Below the pieces are notes generated by a model. That model made no database searches and had not been told where the DNA came from. It was given only the letters and a program-made list of their open reading frames with translations. A program made the position numbers and the translations under genes. A stretch of DNA of 9,869 bases from Pirellulaceae bacterium (GTDB taxonomy: Bacteria > Planctomycetota > Planctomycetia > Pirellulales > Pirellulaceae): assembly GCA_020846515.1 (NCBI GenBank), contig JADLDX010000212.1, positions 1 to 9,869 of the forward strand. The letters run 5' to 3'. Position 1 is the stretch's first letter, and each line of letters opens with the position of its first letter. Below, one piece after another: positions 1 to 6,669 of the stretch.

Positions 1-224
1 AAGTCGGACAATTCGTCCGGTTCCATTTGGGTTGCGTGGGTAAACAGATATAGCCACTTCTGTTCGGCAGGCAACTGATCAATATTATCGCTGGTTGGGC
101 GGAACTTGGGAAGCTTAGCCGCGCCACGGATAGCCCGCTTGGCACTGGCGAGGCTGGCGACAATAATTCTCCCCAATCCACCATCACTATCTTGAATTTT
201 TGCCAGCGGGAGAAATGACAACAT
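1..224 (-). pseudogene. Fragment resembling the C-terminal part of an Rpn-type PD-(D/E)XK nuclease/transposase
   Basis: The minus strand is open from the left window edge to an ATG at 224-222. Its last visible part has the LPKF motif (residues about 37-40), a KWLYLFTHA stretch (about 55-63) and EPDELSD (about 66-72). From memory, this order (LPKF, then W-L-Y with H-A, then a D/E-P-D-x-L acidic stretch) is typical of the region just after the nuclease core in Rpn / PDDEXK-family transposases. The preceding visible residues do not look like the catalytic core. The reading frame also stays open antisense into the oxidoreductase gene, where it looks like a codon-bias shadow. I therefore infer a 5'-truncated remnant, or a small derivative, whose 3' end lies outside the window. 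The minus ATG overlaps the plus-strand ATG of the neighbouring gene in a shared CATG at 222-225, so 224 is only a nominal boundary. A chance open frame cannot be excluded. Confidence 0.4.
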
Positions 225-1416
225 GACCAACGGACCTTTGAAACGCAAATTACGCATGGGGCTGGTCGGCGGCGGGCAAGGTTCGTTCATCGGTCGTGTG
301 CATTCAATCGCGGCCTGCCTGGATAATCGAGCCACCGTGACGGCCGGCGCGTTGTCGAGCAACCCAGAACGCTCGAAGGCTTCAGCCGAAGACTATGACA
401 TCCCGGTTTCCCGCGCCTATGGCTCCTATCGAGAACTGATCGAAAAAGAACTGGCTCTACCAGCCGACCAACGCATTGATTTCATCAGCGTGACCACACC
501 CAATCACACGCACTATGAAATCGCTCGGGCTGCCGTTGAGGCAGGCTTGAATGTGGTGTGCGACAAACCGATGACCTTTGATCTGAAACAGGCCGAAGAA
601 CTGGCCGCAGCGGTTGCCAAATCCGATGTGGTTTTCGCACTGACTCACAATTACACGGGCTACCCATTGGTACGCCAGGCACGCGAAATGATTCTCAACG
701 GAGAACTGGGCGAGATTCAAGTCGTGCGCTCCTGTTATATCCAAGGTTGGTTACGCACTCGACTGGAAGAATCCGATCAGAAACAAGCCGCTTGGCGCAC
801 CGATCCGACCAAGAGTGGTGCCGCTGGTTGCTTTGGTGACATCGCCACGCACGCCTACAATCTGGGACGATATATGACCGGGTTGCTACCGGCCGAAATA
901 TCCTGTCATCTGAAGACGTTCGAACAAGGTCGTAAACTGGACGATTACGGTACGGCCATCGTGCGTTACGACAACGGCGGCCTAGGAACCGTCACTGCCT
1001 CGCAGATCAGCCACGGTCGCGAGAACGATCTGTTCATCGAGATCGATGGTACCAAAGGCGCATTGCAGTGGCGGCAAGAAGAACCCAACGTAATGGTGGT
1101 GCGACGCAATGGTCACCCACATCAACTGTACACACGCGATCCCAACGCGGGCTTTATGAACGCGTCAGGTAAAGCCGCCTGCCGTTTGCCTAGCGGTCAC
1201 CCCGAAGCTTTCTTCGAGGCTTTCGCCAATATCTACACGGCAGCTTTCGATGCCATGATCGCGCGCAGTCAAGGTGAAAAAGTCGAACGCCGCGATACGA
1301 TCTACCCCAACGTCCACGACGGTGTGGAAGGCATGCTGTTCGTCCAACAGTGCGTGGCCAGCAGCCAGCAAAATGGCGCCTGGCTACCGATGAAACACGC
1401 CGCCCCGCGTCGCTAG
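223..1416 (+). CDS. Gfo/Idh/MocA family NAD(P)-dependent oxidoreductase
   Basis: Cytoplasmic dehydrogenase of 397 residues that probably oxidises or reduces a sugar, inositol or related polyol; the exact substrate cannot be read from the sequence. The N-terminal Rossmann fold begins with the dinucleotide-binding loop GGGQGSFIG (residues 16-24). It continues with TPNHTH (92-97) and the family lysine in CDKP (113-116, K115), equivalent to the usual EKP motif. The C-terminal alpha/beta half starts near residue 140 with THNYTGYP. It carries GDIATH (205-210), where D206 and H210 match the Asp/His positions of the catalytic D-x-G-x-H region. The C-terminal half reads like the Gal80-type domain. Length is normal for the family and the gene looks intact. 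ATG 223 is preceded by GGGAG at 208-212; ATG 256 is an alternative that would start right before the nucleotide loop. It stands alone: no same-strand neighbour is visible, so context gives no substrate hint. Confidence 0.93.
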   Translation: MTNGPLKRKLRMGLVGGGQGSFIGRVHSIAACLDNRATVTAGALSSNPERSKASAEDYDIPVSRAYGSYRELIEKELALPADQRIDFISVTTPNHTHYEIARAAVEAGLNVVCDKPMTFDLKQAEELAAAVAKSDVVFALTHNYTGYPLVRQAREMILNGELGEIQVVRSCYIQGWLRTRLEESDQKQAAWRTDPTKSGAAGCFGDIATHAYNLGRYMTGLLPAEISCHLKTFEQGRKLDDYGTAIVRYDNGGLGTVTASQISHGRENDLFIEIDGTKGALQWRQEEPNVMVVRRNGHPHQLYTRDPNAGFMNASGKAACRLPSGHPEAFFEAFANIYTAAFDAMIARSQGEKVERRDTIYPNVHDGVEGMLFVQQCVASSQQNGAWLPMKHAAPRR

Positions 1417-1501
1417 TTGGACCGTTGTTGGCTGGCGGTCACGCGGATCGTTGCATAAGGGCCGGTCGGTTTGCTCGAGACGTTCAGGCCGGAGTTCTAC
1501 A

Positions 1502-1576
1502 CCGCAAGAGGAAAGAGAACCGCGAGAGATGAATACGTTCGCATCCAACCTCTTGCGTTACTCTTTTCTCTCGCGG
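1502..1576. repeat. Large imperfect inverted repeat in a convergent gap, possible bidirectional terminator
   Basis: Arms at 1502-1529 and 1549-1576 are inverted copies that match at 22 of 28 positions, around a 19-base loop (1530-1548). Two of the six mismatches become G-U pairs in plus-strand RNA. Within the arms lie two perfect inverted pairs in interleaved order: CGCAAGAGG (1503-1511) with CCTCTTGCG (1549-1557), and CCGCGAGAGA (1520-1529) with TCTCTCGCGG (1567-1576). The structure could therefore fold either as one long nested hairpin or as two crossing helices. It begins 86 bases after the oxidoreductase stop and lies between two convergent genes, which fits transcription termination or 3'-end protection. 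There is no T-run directly after either arm, so it is not a classical intrinsic terminator. Confidence 0.5.
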
Positions 1577-1594
1577 GCCCAGAGCAAATAGTTT

Positions 1595-1704
1595 CATCTG
1601 TGCTCCGGCCTTGCCATCTGTGCTAACTCAAATAGCACAGATGGCAAAGCCGGAGCACAGATGGCAAAGCCGGAGCACAGATGGCAAAGCCGGAGCACAG
1701 ATGG
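1595..1704. repeat. 20-bp tandem repeat fused to a 30-bp inverted copy (long hairpin)
   Basis: The unit AGCACAGATGGCAAAGCCGG occurs three times without spacer at 1634-1653, 1654-1673 and 1674-1693, followed by a partial copy at 1694-1704. Directly upstream, 1595-1624 is an inverted copy of one and a half units. It matches 1634-1663 at 29 of 30 positions and is separated from it by only 9 bases (1625-1633), so one strand can form a very stable 30-bp stem. The unit length is not a multiple of three, so the peptide frame changes in each copy. This argues that the small open frames across it (about 1594-1877, both strands) are not genes. It resembles an intergenic palindromic repeat family more than a CRISPR, since there are no spacers. 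Confidence 0.9.
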
Positions 1705-1733
1705 AGCTTGGCGGAAACAGCCTTGCAATCCTG

Positions 1734-1764
1734 GCCAAATACAAATCGTGTGCCGAACACGATT
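1734..1764 (-). terminator. Probable intrinsic terminator of der
   Basis: AATCGTGT (1744-1751) and ACACGATT (1757-1764) form a perfect 8-bp stem around a 5-base loop. On the minus strand the stem is followed by a T-rich tail, ATTTGTATTTGG (down to 1734). The element lies about 70 bases past the der stop codon in the direction of der transcription. The T-tract is interrupted and the stem is only moderately GC-rich, so efficiency may be modest. Confidence 0.45.
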
Positions 1765-1832
1765 GCCGATGTCCTCGTTGTTCCGAGCTGACGGTTTTGC
1801 AGATGAATACCAACGGATCAAACGTGGCAGTC

Positions 1833-3302
1833 TCAATCGCCATCGACCCATTGATCATCATCATCGTCGTCCGGTAGATCGATGTAATCATCTTCGCTGA
1901 CCGGGACAGCCTCGCCGCTGCCATATGGGTCGCGTCTGGCATCGGAGTCGTCGCTGCCGTGGCCTGCCGCGCCCACGCCGGTGTGGCTGTCGCGTTTCTG
2001 CATATAGAACTTGATGGGCACTTCACCAAAGGGCAAGTGATCGCGCAGGACACCCAGCAGGTAGCGCTGGTACTGAGCGGAAAAGCCGGCAGGGTTGTTG
2101 CACATCATGACAATGGTCGGCGGCGTCGTTGAAATCTGAGAGGCAAAGTAAATCTTGGGCCGCTTGCCGTACATCATGGCCGGTTGTTGCTGCTGCAGCG
2201 CAGCCTTGATCAGTTTATTGATCGAGTTGGTCGAAACGCGAGTCTGTGCTTGCTTGTAGAGCATTTGGCCGTGGTTGAGCAGAGCCTTGACGTTTTTGCC
2301 GGTCTGCCCAGTGATAAAGGCGATGGGTACATATGCCATCGTCGGAAAGTGTTCGCGCAAGTAACGCACCCAACGCTCAGTCGGAACCTGGCCAGCCACT
2401 TTGTCCCATTTGTTCACGACAAAGATGCAGGGTCGGAACTGTTGTTCGATGTAGTGTGCCAGTTGTTTATCAACCCGGCTGATCGCTTCCATGCAATCGA
2501 AGAACAGCAACACGACATCGGCGCGACGTATGCTGCGCTGCGCCCGATGCAAGCCGTAGAAATCGATATCGGTGCGAATGCTTTTGTTGCGACGCAAGCC
2601 CGGTGTATCGATCGCCATGAACCGATGACCATCCAGCTCAAACAGCACGTCGACACTGTCGCGGGTCGTGCCGGGCACCTCGCTGACGATCATGCGTTCG
2701 GCTCGAGCCAGCGTGTTGACGAAGGTACTCTTGCCGACGTTGCGACGACCAACAATGGTGATCTTCATGCGCGCCGGTTCAACTTCGCTATCTTCGTAGT
2801 CAGGCTCCGGTAATCGCGTCAGGATTTCGTCGAGCAGTTCCGTGCGATTGCGGTTTTGAAGAACGCTGACGGGAATCAACCAACCGCGGCCCAGCTTGTG
2901 AAACTCGTGGGCTTGTGAATCCAAGCCATCATGGTCAGTCTTGTTGGCCAGCAGCAGGACCGGCTTTTCGACTTTGCGCAGCCGTTCGGCTACTTCTTCA
3001 TCCAGCGGTGTCACGCCGACTTTGGTGTCGACCACGAACAGGATTACGTCGGCTTCATCGATTCCGGTGGTGATCTGCTGTTCGATCTCTTTGGTCAGAT
3101 TGTCGACGTCTTCGATGCCCATGCCACCGGTGTCGACGATTTCAAAAAAACGATCTTCGTGTTCGACCAACATGGTGATGCGGTCGCGTGTCACGCCAGC
3201 CACGTCGTCGACGATGGCGATGCGTTTGCCGCATAACCAATTAAAAATGCTGCTCTTCCCCACATTGGGGCGGCCGACAATCACGACACGCGGAACCGCC
3301 AT
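1833..3302 (-). CDS. der: Ribosome biogenesis GTPase Der (EngA), with an acidic C-terminal tail
   Basis: Cytoplasmic double-GTPase of 489 residues needed in known bacteria for maturation of the 50S ribosomal subunit. The first G domain shows GRPNVGKS (10-17), the GVTRD switch (36-40), DTGG (57-60) and NKTD (120-123). The second shows GRRNVGKST (185-193), PGTTRD (210-215), DTPGLRR (232-238) and NKWD (297-300). A KH-like RNA-binding domain follows, roughly 355-437, with the PPTIVMMCN and YQRYLLGVLR stretches typical of the family. Two features are unusual. The second P-loop has Arg where most Der proteins have Pro. The last 50 or so residues form a Gly/Ser/Asp-rich tail ending in six consecutive Asp, whereas many Der proteins end in a basic tail. 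ATG 3302 begins directly before the first beta strand and P-loop, so the start is well supported, although no clear Shine-Dalgarno site precedes it. The gene is monocistronic here and convergent with the oxidoreductase. Confidence 0.97.
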   Translation of the reverse strand: MAVPRVVIVGRPNVGKSSIFNWLCGKRIAIVDDVAGVTRDRITMLVEHEDRFFEIVDTGGMGIEDVDNLTKEIEQQITTGIDEADVILFVVDTKVGVTPLDEEVAERLRKVEKPVLLLANKTDHDGLDSQAHEFHKLGRGWLIPVSVLQNRNRTELLDEILTRLPEPDYEDSEVEPARMKITIVGRRNVGKSTFVNTLARAERMIVSEVPGTTRDSVDVLFELDGHRFMAIDTPGLRRNKSIRTDIDFYGLHRAQRSIRRADVVLLFFDCMEAISRVDKQLAHYIEQQFRPCIFVVNKWDKVAGQVPTERWVRYLREHFPTMAYVPIAFITGQTGKNVKALLNHGQMLYKQAQTRVSTNSINKLIKAALQQQQPAMMYGKRPKIYFASQISTTPPTIVMMCNNPAGFSAQYQRYLLGVLRDHLPFGEVPIKFYMQKRDSHTGVGAAGHGSDDSDARRDPYGSGEAVPVSEDDYIDLPDDDDDDQWVDGD

Positions 3303-3625
3303 CGAAGCGTCACAATCACAAAAACGTAGAAAAAACTAGAACTTCAGATGGATAAGTCTACTGCCCGCGGACCGTTCACGCGAGGCCTAAGCCACCGCTG
3401 CGGGTACAACCGGACGCCCCTGCGCATACTATACAGACGGGTCGGGACAGTCCCACTGGATCGTCCTTAAGGGGAGGTTGGGTACACAGTCTGCCCAAAT
3501 GACTCGCGAAACAGCCGTCGGCCAAGCACTGCACGACGCAATCAATCCGCTTTCGACTGCATAACCAAGTGCGGCGAGCTACGGCGATCAACAAAATCCC
3601 AAGTAATATCTCACCCCGATTCGGT

Positions 3626-3654
3626 TTGGAGCTAGCTGGTAATTCGGCTATCAT
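3626..3654 (+). promoter_or_regulatory. Candidate sigma-70-type promoter for the PSCyt1-DUF1501 operon
   Basis: TTGGAG (3626-3631) and TATCAT (3649-3654) match the -35 and -10 consensus at 4 and 5 of 6 positions with an ideal 17-base spacer. Transcription would start near 3661, giving a short leader of about 15 bases that just contains the ribosome binding site before ATG 3676. This is a match by eye, and planctomycete promoters are poorly characterised. Confidence 0.35.
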
Positions 3655-3663
3655 GCAGGGTTG

Positions 3664-3669
3664 AAGGAG
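3664..3669 (+). promoter_or_regulatory. Ribosome binding site deciding the PSCyt1 gene start
   Basis: AAGGAG sits six bases before ATG 3676, a near-consensus Shine-Dalgarno site at good spacing. A longer in-frame start, TTG 3661, would put this site inside the coding region, so ATG 3676 is preferred. A third in-frame ATG at 3718 follows a weaker AGGGGAA and would give a more compact signal peptide. Confidence 0.65.
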
Positions 3670-3675
3670 ATTGGC

Positions 3676-6654
3676 ATGCACAAGATTGGCTCGATCGGAT
3701 CCAGGGGAACACGTACCATGCGGTTTGCCCAGCTCACAATACTCTCAGGTCTTTGGGTAGGTCTGCTAGGCCCACTGAATCTTCCAGTCTTCGCGCAGGA
3801 GAGCGCGTCGACTGCTGCTGACTTGGAGTTCTTCGAAAAGCAAGTGCGTCCTTTGCTGGTCGAGCGCTGCTACGAATGCCATGCTGGCGAAGAAAAGAAC
3901 GGTGGCTTGTTAGTGGATGCCAAAGAAGCGCTGCTCAAAGGTGGCGACACCGGCCCAGCTCTAGTGCCTGGAGAACCCGAAAAGAGCCGGCTGATCGAGG
4001 CAGTGCGTTACAAAAATCATGACCTCCAGATGCCACCGAGCAAGCCGCTGAGCGAGGCAGAGGTAGCCATCCTGGTCGAGTGGGTCAAACGCGGCGCACC
4101 AGATCCGCGCGTTGCCACTAGCTCTGGAGCTGCTCCGCTGAAAGGCATGAGTCTGGAAGACGGCCGCCAGTTCTGGGCGTTCCGACCGATCAGCAATCCA
4201 CCGGTGCCAACCGTCAAGAACAGCGAATGGGTCAAGACGCCTATCGATGCCTTTATATTGGCGAAGCTGGAGGAGCAGTCGCTTCAGCCTGCTGCCCCGG
4301 CCGATAAACGCACATTACTGCGTCGAGCGACTCTGGATATGACTGGCTTGCCACCCACTGTGGATGAAGTGGATCAGTTCTTGGCCGATGAATCGCCGGG
4401 TGCTTTCCAACGCGTGATCGATCGCTTGCTTCAATCACCGCATTACGGCGTGCGTTGGGGGCGACACTGGTTGGATGTAGCTCGTTACGCAGACTCCAAT
4501 GGCCTGGATGAAAATTTGGCTTACGGAAACGCGTGGCGTTATCGAGACTACGTTGTCCAGTCGTTCAATCGCGACAAACCATTTGATCGCTTCGTGACGG
4601 AACAAGTAGCTGGTGACCTGTTGCCCGACCAATCGCCTGAGACACATATTGCGACTGGTTTTCTGGTATTGGGCGCTAAAGTACTCGCTGAACCAGATCG
4701 TGAAAAGCTCACGATGGACACGATTGACGAGCAGATCGATACGCTCGGCAAGGCCTTTATGGGGCTGACACTCGGTTGTGCTCGTTGCCACGATCACAAG
4801 TTTGATCCGATCTCGCAGGCCGACTACTACGCCCTGTCAGCGATCTTTAAGAGCACAAAAACCTTTGGTGATAGTAATACCGGTGCGATCAAGCACTGGC
4901 ATGAAATCAGTTTGGCCACTCCCGAAGACAAAGAGCGACTCAAGTCGATCGATGCGGCGATTGCTGAAAAACAGAAAGCCGCTTCCTCCTTCAAGAGCCA
5001 AGCCATCACGGCGATCCGCGACAAAGCGCGGGAGCAGGCGGTCGACTATCTTGTGGCCGCACTGTCGATGGACCTCGATACGTCCCTGACCGAAGTGGCC
5101 TTGATCGCAGCCCCGCTGGGACTGCACCCACGCATCTTGCATAACTGCCGACGACATCTCGAGTTTCATGCCGAAGACCCGTTTTTTGCCAAGTGGCATG
5201 AAGTGGCTGCGGCCACTCGCAACAACAAGGTCGCCAATGTCTGCGAAGAAGTATCGGTCGGTGAAGAAACCGCTAGCGGTGAGCTGGCCGACGGAGATGA
5301 CGACACGCCGGCCCAGTCACCGGAAAAGCCACAGGCTGACATGCCGGTGACCAGTGACAAGAACCCGATTGTTTCGCATTATGCGCCGCTGTTGGACGCG
5401 GCTCGGAAATGGGCTGAAGAAAAGAAGAAGGACAGTAAACTCAAGCCGCATGATGATCCACAAGTCATGGCGGCGCACGCTGCCCTGTTTAATAACTCGG
5501 GCTTCTTGACTGTCCCGGCCAAAGTGGGTTTTGCCTTCGATGCTAAGACACTCGAAGAATACAATCGTCTGGCCGATGAAGCACGCGTGCTGGAGAGTTT
5601 TGCTCCCGATTTGCCATCGGCGATGAGCGTGGGCGACGCCAAGCAGGTTTTGACCAGCGTACCCATTCACATTCGCGGCAGTCATCGAAACCTGGGACAG
5701 CCGATTGAGCGTGGTTTTCCGAAAGTTATGCAGACAACGATTGCTGACCCGATCCTGCCCAGTCACAGCAGTGGGCGTCTCGAAATGGCCGACTGGCTGG
5801 TCAGCAGCAGTCATCCGCTGACGGCCCGCGTCTTCGTCAATCGCGTTTGGCGTTGGCACTTTGGCGTCGGACTGGTTGGCTCGACCGAAAACTTTGGTGT
5901 TTTGGGCGACGCACCGACCCATCCCGAGTTGCTGGATTGGTTGGCTCGCAACTTTATTCAATCGGGTTGGTCGACCAAGCAGTTGCATCGGTTGATCATG
6001 CGATCGAGCGTTTACCAAATGGCTAGCTCGCATGGCGACAATGCCGCCGCTGGTGAAGCGGCCGAGCGAATTGATCCTGAGAACAAGTGGCTTTCGAAGT
6101 ATCGCATGCAACGTTTGGACGCCGAACAGATTCGCGACTCGATCTTGGCCGTGTCAGGGCGACTGGACGAAACCATAGGCGGCAAGTCGGTTCCGCTGCG
6201 CAATAGACAATTCGTTTTTGATCATACTTCGATTGACCATACGAAATACGATAGTTTGAAGAGATCGCTATATTTGCCGGTCATTCGCAATAACTTATAC
6301 ACCATGTTCGAGCAGTTCGACTTCCCAGATCCGACCATGCCCACGGGCAGTCGACATTCGACCACTGTCGCGCCTCAAGCGCTGCTGTTGTTGAATTCAG
6401 AGCTAGTCATGGATTCGGCCGATGCGTTGGCCAGCCAGTTGCTCGAGCAGCACGCCGAAGTTGGTCCGCGCGTGCAAGCACTGATCAAGCAACTTTTTGC
6501 ACGCGAAGCATCCGATGCTGAAGTGCAACAGATCGATCAGTTTGTCACCAAACTTTGCAGTGCAACCCATGAGACCTCGGTGCCCCCTGAGCGAGCCTGG
6601 TCGCTGGTTTGTCAGAGTTTGATGATCAGCAATGAATTTTTCATGGTCCGATAG
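3676..6654 (+). CDS. Exported PSCyt1-DUF1549-DUF1553 (PSD1) planctomycete cytochrome-like protein
   Basis: Protein of 992 residues in the planctomycete-type three-domain family; the biochemical role of the family is not established. An N-terminal Sec-type signal is visible: basic residues, then a hydrophobic stretch (about 18-38), then VFAQES as a likely cleavage site near 41. PSCyt1 (about 47-145) contains CYECH (65-69) and the MPP region (119-121) that often supplies the distal Met ligand in cytochrome c. DUF1549/PSCyt2 (about 173-395) contains LRRATLDMTGLPPT and a second heme-type motif, CARCHDHKFDP (368-378). A variable middle part (about 415-690) holds a charged helical stretch and an acidic linker near 530-560. 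DUF1553/PSD1 (about 700-985) starts at RLEMADWL and includes NRVWRWHFG and the SNEFF-type ending. The gene looks intact and full length. It lies 15 bases upstream of a DUF1501 gene, the usual partner, so the two probably form one operon and act together in the periplasm or at the cell surface. Confidence 0.93.
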   Translation: MHKIGSIGSRGTRTMRFAQLTILSGLWVGLLGPLNLPVFAQESASTAADLEFFEKQVRPLLVERCYECHAGEEKNGGLLVDAKEALLKGGDTGPALVPGEPEKSRLIEAVRYKNHDLQMPPSKPLSEAEVAILVEWVKRGAPDPRVATSSGAAPLKGMSLEDGRQFWAFRPISNPPVPTVKNSEWVKTPIDAFILAKLEEQSLQPAAPADKRTLLRRATLDMTGLPPTVDEVDQFLADESPGAFQRVIDRLLQSPHYGVRWGRHWLDVARYADSNGLDENLAYGNAWRYRDYVVQSFNRDKPFDRFVTEQVAGDLLPDQSPETHIATGFLVLGAKVLAEPDREKLTMDTIDEQIDTLGKAFMGLTLGCARCHDHKFDPISQADYYALSAIFKSTKTFGDSNTGAIKHWHEISLATPEDKERLKSIDAAIAEKQKAASSFKSQAITAIRDKAREQAVDYLVAALSMDLDTSLTEVALIAAPLGLHPRILHNCRRHLEFHAEDPFFAKWHEVAAATRNNKVANVCEEVSVGEETASGELADGDDDTPAQSPEKPQADMPVTSDKNPIVSHYAPLLDAARKWAEEKKKDSKLKPHDDPQVMAAHAALFNNSGFLTVPAKVGFAFDAKTLEEYNRLADEARVLESFAPDLPSAMSVGDAKQVLTSVPIHIRGSHRNLGQPIERGFPKVMQTTIADPILPSHSSGRLEMADWLVSSSHPLTARVFVNRVWRWHFGVGLVGSTENFGVLGDAPTHPELLDWLARNFIQSGWSTKQLHRLIMRSSVYQMASSHGDNAAAGEAAERIDPENKWLSKYRMQRLDAEQIRDSILAVSGRLDETIGGKSVPLRNRQFVFDHTSIDHTKYDSLKRSLYLPVIRNNLYTMFEQFDFPDPTMPTGSRHSTTVAPQALLLLNSELVMDSADALASQLLEQHAEVGPRVQALIKQLFAREASDAEVQQIDQFVTKLCSATHETSVPPERAWSLVCQSLMISNEFFMVR

Positions 6655-6669
6655 GTGAGGAAGTCCAAG

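Larger units (their letters stand above)
3303..3675. promoter_or_regulatory. Divergent intergenic region between der and the PSCyt1 gene
   Basis: No convincing gene is seen in these 373 bases. They should hold the promoters of both divergent units. Small palindromes are present: GGGAC-A-GTCCC at 3444-3454, overlapped by CAGT-CCC-ACTG (3448-3458), and CCTTAAGG just downstream. Either could be an operator, but palindromes of this size also arise by chance. A minus-strand open frame of about 100 codons (3376-3681) crosses the region; it has no family signature and its start overlaps the next gene's start region, so it is treated as spurious. No clear der promoter could be assigned. Confidence 0.5.

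Noticed and set aside
1634..1704. CRISPR array
   Set aside because: Copies are directly adjacent with no spacers, the unit is only 20 bases, and no cas genes are nearby.
1594..1900. Small open frames of 79-88 codons on both strands across the 20-bp repeats
   Set aside because: The repeat unit is not a multiple of three, so each copy is read in a different frame; no ribosome binding site or family signature is present, and one frame runs into the antisense of der.
3444..3454. GGGACAGTCCC palindrome as an operator
   Set aside because: It lies over 180 bases from the candidate promoter, is short, and matches no operator I can name with confidence; kept only as a note in the intergenic entry.
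3376..3681. Minus-strand open frame of 101 codons in the divergent gap
   Set aside because: Composition is rich in Cys and Arg with no recognisable motif, and its start overlaps the start region of the PSCyt1 gene; it looks like chance.
5317..6111. 264-codon minus-strand open frame inside the PSCyt1/DUF1553 gene
   Set aside because: It is antisense to a clearly conserved domain protein and has no family motif; long antisense frames are expected from the codon bias here.
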